NCBI RefSeq assembly: GCF_030846195.1 | Contig: NZ_JAVCWH010000003.1 | Span: 124,001 to 188,000 of the forward strand | DNA length: 64,000 bases | Source: Paracoccus yibinensis | Lineage (GTDB): Bacteria > Pseudomonadota > Alphaproteobacteria > Rhodobacterales > Rhodobacteraceae | Direction of reading: 5' to 3' | In this document: positions 1-9,114 of the stretch, piece by piece | Position numbering within the stretch: the first letter of the stretch is position 1 | Layout: every line of letters starts with the position of its first letter | The notes under the pieces: model-generated | Told to the model about the DNA's origin: nothing | What the model saw: only the letters and a program-made list of their open reading frames with translations | Databases searched by the model: none | Translations under genes and position numbers: made by a program

Positions 1-258
1 GCTTTTCATCACCTTCAGCCCCTCGGGCAGAAGGGCATTGGGCACCCACAGGTAAAGGTGCGACCGGGCGCCGGCGATGGCCGCGACAGGCAGGGCGCAG
101 ATGTCCTCCAGCGTCATCGTCGGGTAACGCGACAGGCGCTTGTGTTCGGGGGCCATCTTGCCGGTGCGGTTCTGGAACTGCCAGGGGGGGTCGGCCAGGA
201 CCGTGCCGAAACGGACCGCGCCGGCGGTGGCCAGAAGATCGTCGGACGCGCTTGTCAA
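1..258 (-). CDS. MT-A70 family adenine methyltransferase (partial, C-terminus off the left edge)
   Basis: The first 86 codons are inside the window; the gene continues past base 1. The translation shows the MT-A70 signature DPPW (residues 23-26, in the context VLADPPWQF), followed by the segment around LYLWVPNALLPEG typical of this family. MT-A70 proteins transfer methyl groups from S-adenosylmethionine to adenine N6 in DNA or RNA; bacterial members are usually DNA methylases of phage, plasmid or chromosomal origin. The start is a TTG at 258: the only in-frame stop upstream is TGA at 271-273 and a GGAG Shine-Dalgarno lies six bases before the TTG, with no ATG or GTG available. The target sequence cannot be judged. 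The family call rests on the N-terminal third only. Confidence 0.75.
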   Translation of the reverse strand, partial: MTSASDDLLATAGAVRFGTVLADPPWQFQNRTGKMAPEHKRLSRYPTMTLEDICALPVAAIAGARSHLYLWVPNALLPEGLKVMKS

Positions 259-337
259 ACCGGTCTCCGGTCAAGGGCTTTGCACTTCCGAACAGCATTA
301 ACGGACCGGCTACTCTGCCGCCAGCGTCAATTCGGCG

Positions 338-1708
338 TCACAAACGGCCCCAAAGGTCGTATTCCCCCGCCTCGTCCACCGTCACGGTCACGATGTCCCC
401 GGGGGTTAGCGCCTCGAAACCTTCGTCGATGAACAGGTTGCCGTCGATTTCCGGCGCGTCGGCCTTGGTGCGGCAGGTCGCGCCCTGGTCGTCAACGCTG
501 TCCACGATGACCTCGATGCGGCTGCCAACCTTGGCTTGCAGCTTGGCCTCGGAAATGGCCTGGGCCTTTTCCATGAAGCGCTCGAACCGCTCCTGCTTGA
601 CTTCGGCGGGAACGTGGTCGGGCAGGTCGTTGGCCCGCGCGCCCTTGACGTTTTCGTACTGGAAGGCGCCGACGCGATCCAGTTGCGCCTCGTCCAGCCA
701 GTCCAGCAGGGTCTGGAACTCGGCCTCGGTCTCGCCGGGATAGCCCACGATGAAGGTCGAACGCAGGGTGATGTCCGGGCAGATGGCACGCCAGGCGGCG
801 ATCTCGTCCAGCGTCTTCGCGGCAGCGGCGGGGCGGGCCATGCGCTTCAGCACATCCGGGTGGGCGTGCTGAAAGGGAATGTCCAGATAGGGCAGCACCA
901 GCCCCTCGGCCATCAGCGGGATCAGGTCGCGGACATGCGGATAGGGATAAACGTAATGCAGCCGCACCCATGCGCCAAGCGAGCCCAGGTCGCGCGCCAG
1001 GTCGGTGATATGGGCGCGGTGCCCCCGGTCCGTTGCGTGCCGCAGATCCAGGCCATAGGCACTGGTGTCCTGTGAAATCACCAGCAGTTCGCGTACCCCC
1101 GCCTGCACAAGCTTCTCGGCCTCGCGCACGACGGCATGGGCGGGGCGGCTGACCAGGCGGCCGCGCATGTCGGGGATGATGCAGAACTTGCACTTGTGGT
1201 TGCAGCCCTCCGAGATCTTCAGATAGCTGTAATGGCGCGGGGTCAGGCTGACGCCCGAGGCGGGCAGCAGGTCGATGAAGGGATCGGGCTGCGGCGGCAC
1301 GGCGGCGTGGACCGCGTCCAGCACGGCCTCGTACTGATGCGGGCCGGTGACGGCCAGCACCTTGGGATGGGCACCGGTGATGTATTCGGGTTCCGCCCCC
1401 AGGCAGCCGGTGACCAGGACCTTGCCGTTCTCGCGCAGCGCCTCGCCGATGGCGTCCAGCGATTCCGCCTTGGCGCTGTCCAGGAAGCCGCAGGTGTTCA
1501 CGATCACCGCGTCCGCGCCCTTGTAGTCGGGGCTGATCGCGTAACCCTCGGCCCGCAGGCGGGTCAGGATGCGTTCGCTGTCCACAAGCGCCTTGGGACA
1601 GCCGAGGCTGACCATGCCGATGGTCGGCTGGCCTTCGCGGCGCCCCAGAAGGCTGTCATCGGAAATGCGGGCGCGGGCCAGGTCGGGGCGCAGGTCGGGC
1701 GGGTTCAT
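338..1708 (-). CDS. rimO: Ribosomal protein S12 methylthiotransferase RimO
   Basis: Radical-SAM enzyme that methylthiolates the conserved aspartate of ribosomal protein S12. The protein is 456 aa, normal for the family. It shows the N-terminal UPF0004 domain with three cluster cysteines (C37 in SLGCPK, C73 in NTCGF, C102 in TGCLG), the radical-SAM CxxxCxxC motif (C169, C173, C176) and a C-terminal TRAM domain. The ATG at 1708 was chosen because a GGCGG lies six bases upstream; the ATG at 1714 sits directly against that purine stretch. A longer open frame upstream to 2002 overlaps the divergent gene and has non-conserved content. The 121-bp gap to the divergent gene at 1830 should hold both promoters. 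Confidence 0.95.
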   Translation of the reverse strand: MNPPDLRPDLARARISDDSLLGRREGQPTIGMVSLGCPKALVDSERILTRLRAEGYAISPDYKGADAVIVNTCGFLDSAKAESLDAIGEALRENGKVLVTGCLGAEPEYITGAHPKVLAVTGPHQYEAVLDAVHAAVPPQPDPFIDLLPASGVSLTPRHYSYLKISEGCNHKCKFCIIPDMRGRLVSRPAHAVVREAEKLVQAGVRELLVISQDTSAYGLDLRHATDRGHRAHITDLARDLGSLGAWVRLHYVYPYPHVRDLIPLMAEGLVLPYLDIPFQHAHPDVLKRMARPAAAAKTLDEIAAWRAICPDITLRSTFIVGYPGETEAEFQTLLDWLDEAQLDRVGAFQYENVKGARANDLPDHVPAEVKQERFERFMEKAQAISEAKLQAKVGSRIEVIVDSVDDQGATCRTKADAPEIDGNLFIDEGFEALTPGDIVTVTVDEAGEYDLWGRL

Positions 1709-1829
1709 GTGCATCCGCCGCAGATAGGTGATTCGGCGCCGCCGGAAAAGGGGGATGCGCTGCCCCCCGGCCGAAAGCCTTCGCCGGAACGTGATTTCCC
1801 CCGGACAGCCCAATCGGCAAGATGGCCCC

Positions 1830-2579
1830 ATGAGCCGATTTCGCCTGATCCTGACCCTTGCCGCCGCGCTGAGCGCGGCGGTTCCCGCCGCTGCCCAAGC
1901 CGACATCATCGAGCGTGGCCCCTTCATCGACGTGGTGGACCATCGCGGCGGCAACGTGATCCAGATGATCCAGTTGCGCGAACGATTGGCCCGCTCGGGC
2001 AAGACGGTGCGGATCAGGGGCTATTGCCGGTCGGCCTGCACGATCCTGACGACGCTGCCCAATGCCTGTCTTGGGGGCATGTCGCGCATCGGTTTCCACG
2101 CCCCGCGCATTCCCAACACCCAGATCATCCCGCCCCTGGTGGACGAGATCATGGGCAATTACTATCGCGGCGGCATCCGCGACCGCTGGTTCGGCGGCTG
2201 GAACCGGTCACTGGAAATGCAGGTGATCACCGCCCAGCAATACGTCAGGCTGGACCCGCAGGCCAGGATCTGCCGGGGCCAGCAGACCGGCTCACTCTCG
2301 CAGCCGCCAGCCGGTCGCAAAGATCCAGCGGATCGCCAGGCAGCAGACCGCGATCATCAGGCCGACCGCCACCAGGGACACGCCGACCGGCACGTCGGCA
2401 AGGCCGAAAAACGACCAGCGAAAGCCCGACACAAGGTAAAGGACCGGGTTCAGCTTGGCGATGCCTTCCCAGAATGGCGGCAGCATGTCCGACGAATAGA
2501 ACGCGCCGCCCAGAAACACCAAGGGCGTGATCACCATCATCGGCACGATCTGCAACTGCTCGAAGCTTTTCGCCCATAG
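1830..2579 (+). CDS. Secreted ClpP-like hypothetical protein (COG3904-like) with long antisense 3' overlap
   Basis: The N-terminus is a clear signal peptide (residues 1-23, ending in a run of alanines). It is followed by a segment with [10 protein letters not shown] and GYCRSACT, the pattern of predicted periplasmic ClpP-like proteins in which the serine after the cysteine is the presumed nucleophile. Recognisable family content ends near residue 155 (base about 2290). The frame then stays open for another 288 bases, exactly antisense to the end of the ABC permease gene, ending at 2579. The extra 95 residues are charged and low in hydrophobics, as expected for a shadow frame. The true protein may therefore be shorter or the stop may have been lost. 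Exact function is unknown. Confidence 0.6.
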   Translation: MSRFRLILTLAAALSAAVPAAAQADIIERGPFIDVVDHRGGNVIQMIQLRERLARSGKTVRIRGYCRSACTILTTLPNACLGGMSRIGFHAPRIPNTQIIPPLVDEIMGNYYRGGIRDRWFGGWNRSLEMQVITAQQYVRLDPQARICRGQQTGSLSQPPAGRKDPADRQAADRDHQADRHQGHADRHVGKAEKRPAKARHKVKDRVQLGDAFPEWRQHVRRIERAAQKHQGRDHHHRHDLQLLEAFRP

Positions 2580-3062
2580 CCCGATGATGAAGCCCAAAAG
2601 GCTGAAACCCGTGGCCGTCAGGATCAGGAAGGCCAGCATCCAGAACGGGTGCAGGATATGGACGCCGACGAAGAAGAAGCTGGTCAGCAGGATCACAAGC
2701 GCGATCAGCACGGCTTTCATGGCGGCGGCGCCGACGAAGCCCAGCGTCACCTCGATCCAGCCGACCGGAGACACCAGGTATTCATAGATCGTGCCGCTGA
2801 ACTTGGGGAAATAGATCCCGAAGCTGGCATTGCTGACCGATTGCTGAAGGATCGTCAGCATCATCAGGCCGGGCACGATGAAGGCGCCGTATTCCACGCC
2901 CTCGACCGACTGGATGCGCCCGCCGATGGCCGCGCCGAAGACCACGAAGTAAAGCACCGTGGACAGGACCGGCGACAGCAGCGACTGCATGACCGTGCGG
3001 AAGAACCGCGTCATCTCGTGATGGAAGATCGCCCAGACGCCGGGCCAGTTGACACCGCTCAT
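2292..3062 (-). CDS. ABC-2 type transporter permease
   Basis: A 256-aa membrane protein with about six hydrophobic segments and the ABC-2 membrane fold, resembling the YadH/NodJ group of exporters. It starts inside the last codons of the ATPase gene upstream (ATGA overlap, 3059-3062), so the two are translationally coupled and should form one exporter as homodimers of each subunit. The conserved block before the last segments (a [14 protein letters not shown] stretch) is typical of these permeases. Substrate unknown; related systems export polysaccharide, drugs or lipids. The 3' 288 bases are overlapped by the opposite-strand reading frame of the secreted protein at 1830-2579. Confidence 0.9.
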   Translation of the reverse strand: MSGVNWPGVWAIFHHEMTRFFRTVMQSLLSPVLSTVLYFVVFGAAIGGRIQSVEGVEYGAFIVPGLMMLTILQQSVSNASFGIYFPKFSGTIYEYLVSPVGWIEVTLGFVGAAAMKAVLIALVILLTSFFFVGVHILHPFWMLAFLILTATGFSLLGFIIGLWAKSFEQLQIVPMMVITPLVFLGGAFYSSDMLPPFWEGIAKLNPVLYLVSGFRWSFFGLADVPVGVSLVAVGLMIAVCCLAIRWIFATGWRLRE

Positions 3063-4000
3063 GCCGTCACCTCCTGACGCGGTTCGCTGACCAGCGTCAT
3101 GAACACCTCTTCCAGGCTGGATTGCCGGGTCGATACGTCGCGCACCATGATCCCCTGCCCCGCCAGATCGCCCAGAAGATGCGCGATGCCGGTCCGTTCG
3201 GCGCGCGTGTCGTATTCATAGGCCAGCGACCGCCCGTCGGGCGACAGGCGCAGCGGACGGTCCAACAGGGCCTGTGGAACGACGGCCAGCGGTTCCATCA
3301 ACTCGATGGTCAGGGTCTTCTTGCCGAATTCGCCCATCAGGTCCGCCGTGGGCTTGACCAGCAGAAGCTGGCCCTTGTTGATGACGCCGATGCGGTCGGC
3401 CATTTCCTCGGCTTCCTCAAGGTAATGGGTCGTCAGGATGATGGTCACGCCGTCGCGGCGCAACTGGTCCACGACCTCCCACATCTCGCGGCGCAGCGCC
3501 ACATCCACGCCCGCCGTGGGTTCGTCCAGGAACAGGACCTTGGGCCGGTGCGCAAGCGCCTTGGCGATCAGCACGCGCCGTTTCATGCCGCCGGACAATT
3601 CGCGGGTCATGGCGTCGCGCTTGTCCCACAGGGCAAGGCTGCGCAGCACCTGTTCGATATAGGCATCGTCGGGGCCTTCTCCGTAAAGGCCGCGGGTGAA
3701 GCGGACGCAGTTGATGACCTTCTCGAACGGCTCAAGCGCGATTTCCTGCGGCACGAGGCCGATCAGCTTGCGCGCCGCGCGCCAGTCGGTGCGGATGTCG
3801 TGGCCGCCCACCAGCACCCTGCCCCCGGTCGGGACCACCAGCCCGCAGATGATCGAGATCAGCGTGGTCTTGCCCGCCCCGTTCGGACCCAGCAGGGCGA
3901 TGATCTCGCCCTCTTCGATCGACAGGGACACGTCGCTCAGCGCGCGGGTGCCGCTGTCATACTGCTTGGACAGGTTCTCGATCTGGATGATCGCGGTCAT
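3059..4000 (-). CDS. ABC transporter ATP-binding protein
   Basis: A 313-aa nucleotide-binding subunit of an ABC-2 exporter. Walker [10 protein letters not shown] is at residues 38-46, the signature LSGGM at 136-140, Walker B VLFLDEP at 156-162 and the H-loop histidine at 193. The tail beyond residue 210 is the DUF4162-like extension common in drug- and daunorubicin-type exporters (YadG/CcmA group). It overlaps the permease downstream by four bases. Only twelve bases separate it from the FMN reductase gene upstream, so all three may be one transcription unit. Confidence 0.92.
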   Translation of the reverse strand: MTAIIQIENLSKQYDSGTRALSDVSLSIEEGEIIALLGPNGAGKTTLISIICGLVVPTGGRVLVGGHDIRTDWRAARKLIGLVPQEIALEPFEKVINCVRFTRGLYGEGPDDAYIEQVLRSLALWDKRDAMTRELSGGMKRRVLIAKALAHRPKVLFLDEPTAGVDVALRREMWEVVDQLRRDGVTIILTTHYLEEAEEMADRIGVINKGQLLLVKPTADLMGEFGKKTLTIELMEPLAVVPQALLDRPLRLSPDGRSLAYEYDTRAERTGIAHLLGDLAGQGIMVRDVSTRQSSLEEVFMTLVSEPRQEVTA

Positions 4001-4012
4001 CGTCTTGTCCTT

Positions 4013-4594
4013 TCACTCGTCCTCGGGGTGATAGGGGCGGGCGTGGCGCGCATTCGCCAAGGCCTCGACCCACCAGTCCAGCCGATGCGCAAAAACCGCC
4101 ATCGCCGCCTCGGCCGCGGCGGCGTCGTTCGGATCGGTCATGTGCCCCAACTCGTCGAACTTCCGCCAGGGCGAGGCGAAGCTGACGGTGTCGCGCAGTG
4201 TGACGGTATGCAGTTCCGCCAGGATGATCCGCAGGGCCTCCAGCGCCCGCAACCCGCCCGAAATGCCGCCATAGCCGATCAGCCCCACGGGCCGGCCCCA
4301 CCATTCGGCGGTGACAGAATCGATCAGCGTCTTCAGATGCCCCGGTTCGGCGTGGTTGTATTCGGGCGTCACGATGACAAAGCCGTCGAGGTCGGCCATC
4401 CGTTCGCGCAGGCGCTTGATGGCGGCGGCATCGCCCATCTGCACCGGCAGCAGGTCGGGATCGGCGGGGTCGATGGTGCGCGTGGCGAAGCCGTGGATTT
4501 CCATCTGGCGGATCACCCAGGATGCCACACGGTCGTTGATGCGCCCTTCCCGGATGGACCCCAGGATCACCCCGATGCACTTGCGTTCCGCCAT
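4013..4594 (-). CDS. NADPH-dependent FMN reductase family protein
   Basis: A 193-aa flavodoxin-like protein. The N-terminal phosphate-binding loop GSIREGRIN (residues 12-20) and the central TPEYNHAEPGHLKTLID block define the NADPH-dependent FMN reductase family, whose members reduce FMN, quinones or azo compounds. A GYGGISGG loop follows. It probably acts in the cytoplasm as a dimer. It is the first gene of a possible three-gene unit with the ABC exporter. The physiological electron acceptor cannot be told from sequence. Confidence 0.9.
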   Translation of the reverse strand: MAERKCIGVILGSIREGRINDRVASWVIRQMEIHGFATRTIDPADPDLLPVQMGDAAAIKRLRERMADLDGFVIVTPEYNHAEPGHLKTLIDSVTAEWWGRPVGLIGYGGISGGLRALEALRIILAELHTVTLRDTVSFASPWRKFDELGHMTDPNDAAAAEAAMAVFAHRLDWWVEALANARHARPYHPEDE

Positions 4595-4754
4595 GGCCGT
4601 TCCTTGAATTCCTGATCGGGCTGCGCCCCTAAAGACAATCGTCCTTGGTCAAGAACAAGGCGAAAATCCACCGGCTCCTTGCATGTAATCGGCGAAGCCG
4701 GGCCAGCAAGGGTGCAGGGGGTGATTTGCATGGATGGCTTGAGTGGCGAAAGCA

Positions 4755-4780
4755 AGGGCCTGCCTGTTTCGGCAGGCCCT
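4755..4780 (-). terminator. Rho-independent-like hairpin after gabT
   Basis: A perfect 10-bp stem (4755-4764 with 4771-4780) and a six-base loop, 12 bases past the gabT stop. Reading leftward the stem is followed by TTGCTTTC, a weak T tract. It probably terminates gabT transcription. The rest of the gap up to 4594 shows nothing else recognisable. Confidence 0.65.
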
Positions 4781-4791
4781 GCGTCCATGCC

Positions 4792-6060
4792 CTACCCTCG
4801 CGCGGCCAGCAGGCTTTCGTCCAGGATATCCAGCGCCTCCTCGAAGACCGCGTCCGGGATCGTCAGCGGCGCCAGGAAGCGGACCACGTTGCCGTAGACG
4901 CCGCAGGTCAGCAGGATCAGGCCGCGCTTCAACGCCTCCTCGCGGACGCGGTTGGTGAAGTCGGGGTTGGGGCTGTCGCTGCCGGGCAGGTTGAATTCGA
5001 CCGCGTTCATGAATCCGGGCCCGCGGATGTCGGCGATCTGCGGGATCTGGTCGCGCGCCGCGGCCAGCCGCTGCTTCAGCCGCTGGCCCAGGCGGGTGGC
5101 GCGGTCGCAAAGCCCTTCTTCCTCGATCACGTCCAGCACGGCATGGGCCGCAGCGACGCCCAGCGGATTGCCCGCATAGGTGCCGCCCAACCCACCGGGG
5201 TTGGGGCTGTCCATCACTTCGGCCCGGCCCGTGACGGCGCTGATCGGCAAGCCGCCGCCCAGACCCTTGGCCATGGTCACGAGGTCGGCGGCGACGCCGT
5301 GATGCTCCATCGCGAACAGCTTGCCGGTGCGGGCGAAGCCGGTCTGCACCTCGTCCGCGATCAGCAGCATCCCGTGATGATCGCACAGCGCGCGCAGTTC
5401 CGCCATGAAACCCTGCGGCACCTCGTAGAATCCGCCCTCGCCCTGCACAGGCTCCACGATGATGGCGGCAACGCGCGCCGGTTCCAGGTCGGCCTTGAAC
5501 AACTGCTGCAATGCCTTCAACGCATCTTCCTTGCTGACGCCGTGCAGCGGGTTCGGGAAAGGCAGGTGCCAGACATCGGGCATCATCGGCCCGAAGCCCG
5601 CCTTGTAGGGCTGGACCTTGCCGGTGAGCGCCATGCCCATGAAGGTCCGTCCGTGGAACCCGCCCGCGAAGCTGACGATGCCGGGCCGTCCGGTGTAATG
5701 CCGGGCGATCTTGATGGCGTTTTCCACGGCCTCGGCGCCGGTGGTGGCGAAGATCGTCTTCTTGTCGAAATCACCAGGCACCAGCCGGTTCAGCCGTTCC
5801 GCAAGCGCGACATAGTTTTCATAAGGCACGACCTGGTGGCAGGTGTGGGTAAAGCGGTCCAATTGCGCCCTCACCGCCTCGACCACCTTGGGATGGCGGT
5901 GTCCTGTGTTCACGACCGCAATGCCTGCCGCAAAGTCGATATAGCGGTTGCCGTCCTTGTCCCAGATCTCGGCATTCTCGGCCCGTTCGGCATAGATCTG
6001 GGTGGTCATGCCAACGCCGCGCGAAATGGCGGCGTTCTTGCGGTCGGTCATGGTCGTCAT
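4792..6060 (-). CDS. gabT: 4-aminobutyrate--2-oxoglutarate transaminase
   Basis: A 422-aa class III PLP aminotransferase. It has the ADEVQTGF motif (cofactor aspartate D236) and the Schiff-base lysine K265 in TMAKGLGGG, plus the FHGRT segment near 135-139. Overall it matches GabT, which converts GABA and 2-oxoglutarate to succinic semialdehyde and glutamate. Related 5-aminovalerate or beta-alanine aminotransferases cannot be excluded. The ATG at 6060 has a strong GGGAGAG eight bases upstream, so the longer open frame is rejected. No succinate-semialdehyde dehydrogenase gene is next to it. A hairpin terminator follows at 4755-4780. Confidence 0.92.
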   Translation of the reverse strand: MTTMTDRKNAAISRGVGMTTQIYAERAENAEIWDKDGNRYIDFAAGIAVVNTGHRHPKVVEAVRAQLDRFTHTCHQVVPYENYVALAERLNRLVPGDFDKKTIFATTGAEAVENAIKIARHYTGRPGIVSFAGGFHGRTFMGMALTGKVQPYKAGFGPMMPDVWHLPFPNPLHGVSKEDALKALQQLFKADLEPARVAAIIVEPVQGEGGFYEVPQGFMAELRALCDHHGMLLIADEVQTGFARTGKLFAMEHHGVAADLVTMAKGLGGGLPISAVTGRAEVMDSPNPGGLGGTYAGNPLGVAAAHAVLDVIEEEGLCDRATRLGQRLKQRLAAARDQIPQIADIRGPGFMNAVEFNLPGSDSPNPDFTNRVREEALKRGLILLTCGVYGNVVRFLAPLTIPDAVFEEALDILDESLLAARG

Positions 6061-6182
6061 CGGAATCGCTCTCCCTTCGGGTTTGGCGGATGCTAGCGCA
6101 GCCTTCTTGCCCCGAACAGGCCCGCCCTTGCGCCGGACGACCGGGCGGGCGATGCTGGCACCGCCCACTGTCCGAGGACCGC

Positions 6183-6605
6183 ATGACGATCGCCCGCCCC
6201 CTTGCCCTGTTTGCCGCCATGGCCAGCCTTGCCGCCTGCCAGGACGCGGGCGAACGGTCGGTCGCCATGCTGCGCCCCGGCGACACCTTCACCGTGGCCC
6301 GCATCGACGGCGCCCCCGCCCCCGCCGGCGTGACGCTGGAGGTTGGCGAAGGCGGCCGCGTCACCGGGCGCGCGCCCTGCAACCGCTACAGCGGCCAGTT
6401 GACCGAAAGCGGTGGCGCCATGGCCGTCAGCGGCCTGGTGATGACCCGCATGGCCTGCATGGAGCAAGACCGAAACATGGCCGAGATGCGCTTCGGGAAC
6501 GCCATGGGCAGCATCACGGGCGCCCGCCGCACCGCCGACGGCATCGCCCTGATCGACCCCGAGGGGCGCGAACGCATCGCCCTGACCAGGCCTGCGGGGC
6601 AATAG
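6183..6605 (+). CDS. META domain lipoprotein
   Basis: A 140-aa lipoprotein. The signal peptide ends in the lipobox LAAC with C19 as the acylated residue. Residues 30-138 form a META/HslJ-type domain, with the typical APCNRYSG and MTRMACM elements (paired cysteines). HslJ-type proteins are heat-inducible outer-membrane or periplasmic lipoproteins of unclear role. The rhomboid gene starts five bases after the stop, suggesting co-transcription. An aspartate follows CQ at the mature N-terminus, so the sorting fate is uncertain. Confidence 0.8.
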   Translation: MTIARPLALFAAMASLAACQDAGERSVAMLRPGDTFTVARIDGAPAPAGVTLEVGEGGRVTGRAPCNRYSGQLTESGGAMAVSGLVMTRMACMEQDRNMAEMRFGNAMGSITGARRTADGIALIDPEGRERIALTRPAGQ

Positions 6606-6609
6606 CCCG

Positions 6610-7335
6610 GTGTTTCCGATCCGGGACCATAATCCGTCGGAACAAAAGCCATGGATCACCTATGGGCTGATCGCGGCCAACATCCTCCTGTATCTGTCCA
6701 CCCTGCCGATGGTGGCGGGCGGCGAATGGCTTTGGGTGCGGCTGGCGCTCTATCCGCTGGCCGTGGTGCAGGGGGAATTGCTGTGGGGGCTTGTGACCCA
6801 CATGTTCCTGCATGGCGGGATCATGCATCTGGCCGGCAACCTGCTGTTTCTGTACATCTTCGGCGACAACCTGGAAGAACAGCTTGGCCGCGCGGGCTTC
6901 CTGATCTTCTATCTGCTGGCGGGGCTGGTGGCGGCTGCGGCCCAGATCGCGGCAGATCCGTTCTCGACCATTCCCATGGTCGGGGCATCGGGCGCCATTG
7001 CGGGCGTCATGGGCGGCTATCTGCTGCTGTTTCCCCGCGCCAAGGTCGATATCCTGGCGATCTTCATCATCTTCTTCAAGGTCTTCACCCTGCCCGCCTG
7101 GATCGTTCTGGGCGTCTGGCTGGCGATCCAGATCTTCGGTGGCTACACCACGCCGACAGACGGGGGCGGGGTCGCCTACTGGGCCCATGCAGGCGGATTT
7201 CTGGCGGGGGTCACGCTGGCCCTGCCCCGGTTCCTGCGGCTGGGCGGGCCGACCTTCTGGGCGCGCACCCACGGCCATCCCCCACACCCCGATGCGGTCT
7301 ATGCGCCCACCCGGATCCCGCGGGTGGGCCGCTAG
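6610..7335 (+). CDS. Rhomboid family intramembrane serine protease
   Basis: A 241-aa polytopic membrane protein with about seven hydrophobic segments. Rhomboid hallmarks are present: H73 and N77 in the MHLAGN segment, the catalytic serine S127 in GASGAIAG, and the catalytic histidine H193 in the last segment (WAHAGGFLAG). It would cleave transmembrane substrates in the inner membrane. The start is a GTG at 6610, five bases after the META lipoprotein stop. The last four bases overlap the convergent mnmD gene. Confidence 0.92.
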   Translation: MFPIRDHNPSEQKPWITYGLIAANILLYLSTLPMVAGGEWLWVRLALYPLAVVQGELLWGLVTHMFLHGGIMHLAGNLLFLYIFGDNLEEQLGRAGFLIFYLLAGLVAAAAQIAADPFSTIPMVGASGAIAGVMGGYLLLFPRAKVDILAIFIIFFKVFTLPAWIVLGVWLAIQIFGGYTTPTDGGGVAYWAHAGGFLAGVTLALPRFLRLGGPTFWARTHGHPPHPDAVYAPTRIPRVGR

Positions 7336-8003
7336 GGCTTGACGCCCACGCTCATGTGACGCTTGCGGCCAAAGCCGGGGCGGCGTTCGACCCGGAACCC
7401 AGCATCGGTCAGCGCCCGGCGCACCGCACCCGCCGCCGTATAGGTGGCAAAGCTGCCGCCGGGTGCGGTGCAGCGCCCGACATGGGCCATGATCGCCTCT
7501 CCCCACATTTCCGGGTTCTTCGCGGGTGAAAAACCGTCGAGGAACCAGGCATCGGCGCGGCCCTGCCAGGCGGGCAGGGTCTGCGCCACATCGCCGACCA
7601 CCAGCCGCAATTCGACGGGGCCGACCCGGATCACCTCGCGGCCCCAGCCTGAGCGAAGCTGCGCCGACAGATCCGCCAGTTCCGGGAAGGCCGCATGGGC
7701 CTGTTCAAGCTGCGGCAGGCTCATCGGCCAGGCCTCGAAGCTGGTCATGGTGACGGGCACCGCCGCGACCTGTGCCAGGGCCAGGCAGTTCAGCCCGGTT
7801 CCGAAGCCAAGTTCAGCGACGTGAAAGCCCGGCCGCAACCGCGCGGGCAGGTTGTTACCGTCCAGAAAGACATGCCGCGTCTCGGCCAGCCCACCAGCAA
7901 GGCTGAAATAGGGATCGTCGAAGCGGGTGGACACCGGCACGCCGCCCTCGCGCCAGTCAAGCTGCGGGTGGCGGGCGGGGTCTGGATCGGATAACGCGCT
8001 CAT
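7332..8003 (-). CDS. mnmD: tRNA 5-(aminomethyl)-2-thiouridine methyltransferase MnmD
   Basis: A 223-aa SAM-dependent methyltransferase matching the N-terminal half of MnmC. It carries the SAM-binding motif ELGFGTGLN (residues 64-72) and the downstream WFLDGFSPAKNPEMW block characteristic of MnmD. It methylates the aminomethyl group at U34 of certain tRNAs to give mnm5(s2)U. In E. coli this domain is fused to an FAD oxidoreductase; here the oxidoreductase is a separate, divergent gene beginning within a few bases of this start. The ATG at 8003 fits the conserved N-terminus; a longer open frame to 8282 lies antisense to the neighbour. Confidence 0.9.
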   Translation of the reverse strand: MSALSDPDPARHPQLDWREGGVPVSTRFDDPYFSLAGGLAETRHVFLDGNNLPARLRPGFHVAELGFGTGLNCLALAQVAAVPVTMTSFEAWPMSLPQLEQAHAAFPELADLSAQLRSGWGREVIRVGPVELRLVVGDVAQTLPAWQGRADAWFLDGFSPAKNPEMWGEAIMAHVGRCTAPGGSFATYTAAGAVRRALTDAGFRVERRPGFGRKRHMSVGVKP

Positions 8004-8031
8004 GCCCGTAGCTATGGGAAAGGGACATGTC

Positions 8032-9060
8032 TTGACAAGCGTCACGATCATCGGCGGCGGCATCTTCGGCCTGACTTGCGCGTGGGAGATGACCCGGCGC
8101 GGCGCCCGTGTCCGCCTGATCGAGGCGCATCGGATCGGCGCCGGGTCATCCGGCGGCCATGTCGGCGCGCTTGCCCCCCATGCGCCCGAAAACTGGAATT
8201 CGAAAAAGGCCTTCCAGCTGGACAGCCTGCTGATGGCCCCCCCCTTCTGGGCCGGGGTCGAGGAGGCCGCGAACCTGCCCACCGGCTACGGGCGCACCGG
8301 CCGGCTGCAACCCGTGGCCGATGCCGCAGCCGCAGACCGCTTGGCCGACCGCATCGCCGCCGCATCGCAACGCTGGCCTGAAGACTGCGCCATGCGCCTG
8401 ACCGACGCCCCGGACGGCAACCTTTTGCCCGACAGCCCCTCGGGGCTGTGGCTCTTCGACGGGCTGACCGCGCGCCTTGCGCCCCGGGCGGCAGGCGCGG
8501 CCCTTGCCCATGCCATCCGCAACCGGGGCGGAGAGATCACCGAGGGTCAGGCCCCCGGCGACCCGGACGGCCCGGTCCTCTGGACGACCGGCACGGCAGG
8601 CCTTGCGGATCTGTCGCGCGACCTGGGGCGGGCCATCGGCAAGGGCGTCAAGGGCCAGTCGGCGCTGCTGCGATACGCCGCGGCCGATGCGCCGCAGATC
8701 TTCGCCGATGCGCTGCATATCGTTCCCCATGCCGATGGAACGGTCGCCATCGGCTCGACTTCGGAAAATGACTATGACCACCTTGACCCCGACGACCAGA
8801 TCGACATCCTGATCGCCAAGGCCCGCGCCATCTGCCCTCCATTGCGCGATGCCCCGGTGACCGACCGCTGGGCGGGCGCCCGCCCCCGGGCAAGCAGCCG
8901 CGCCCCGATTCTCGGACCCTGGCCCGGCCGCCCCGGTCACTTCGTCGCCAATGGCGGCTTCAAGATCGGCTTCGGCATGGCGCCCAAGATCGCTCAGGTG
9001 ATGGCCGACCTGATCCTGGACGGCCACGACGCCATTCCCGATGGCTTTCGCCTGACCTGA
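8032..9060 (+). CDS. FAD-dependent oxidoreductase (DAO family, MnmC C-terminal-like)
   Basis: A 342-aa flavoprotein beginning with a Rossmann FAD site GGGIFG (residues 8-13) and ending with the DAO-family block WAGARPRASSRAPILGPWP and an NGGFKIGFG segment. DAO-family proteins oxidise amino acids or amino-methyl groups. The divergent neighbour mnmD is the other half of MnmC, so the best functional guess is removal of the carboxymethyl group from cmnm5U34 of tRNA. A generic amino-acid oxidase remains possible. I placed the start at the TTG at 8032, which has AAGGGA six bases upstream; ATGs at 8002 and 8014 are in frame but lack a good ribosome-binding site, and 8002 would overlap the mnmD start. 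Confidence 0.8.
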   Translation: MTSVTIIGGGIFGLTCAWEMTRRGARVRLIEAHRIGAGSSGGHVGALAPHAPENWNSKKAFQLDSLLMAPPFWAGVEEAANLPTGYGRTGRLQPVADAAAADRLADRIAAASQRWPEDCAMRLTDAPDGNLLPDSPSGLWLFDGLTARLAPRAAGAALAHAIRNRGGEITEGQAPGDPDGPVLWTTGTAGLADLSRDLGRAIGKGVKGQSALLRYAAADAPQIFADALHIVPHADGTVAIGSTSENDYDHLDPDDQIDILIAKARAICPPLRDAPVTDRWAGARPRASSRAPILGPWPGRPGHFVANGGFKIGFGMAPKIAQVMADLILDGHDAIPDGFRLT

Positions 9061-9073
9061 TTTTGCCTTGGTT

Positions 9074-9114
9074 CAAATATCCTCGGGGGGTCCGGGGGGC
9101 GAAGCGCCCCCGGC
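9074..9114 (+). repeat. Intergenic repeat, copy 1
   Basis: Begins with CAAATATCCTCGGGGG and continues into a GC-rich hairpin (arms around 9092-9098 and 9107-9113). It is nearly identical, in inverse orientation, to 28371-28411. It fills the gap between two convergent genes (stops at 9060 and 9117), so it may serve as a bidirectional terminator. I know this motif as a frequent intergenic element in Rhodobacteraceae genomes. Confidence 0.75.
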
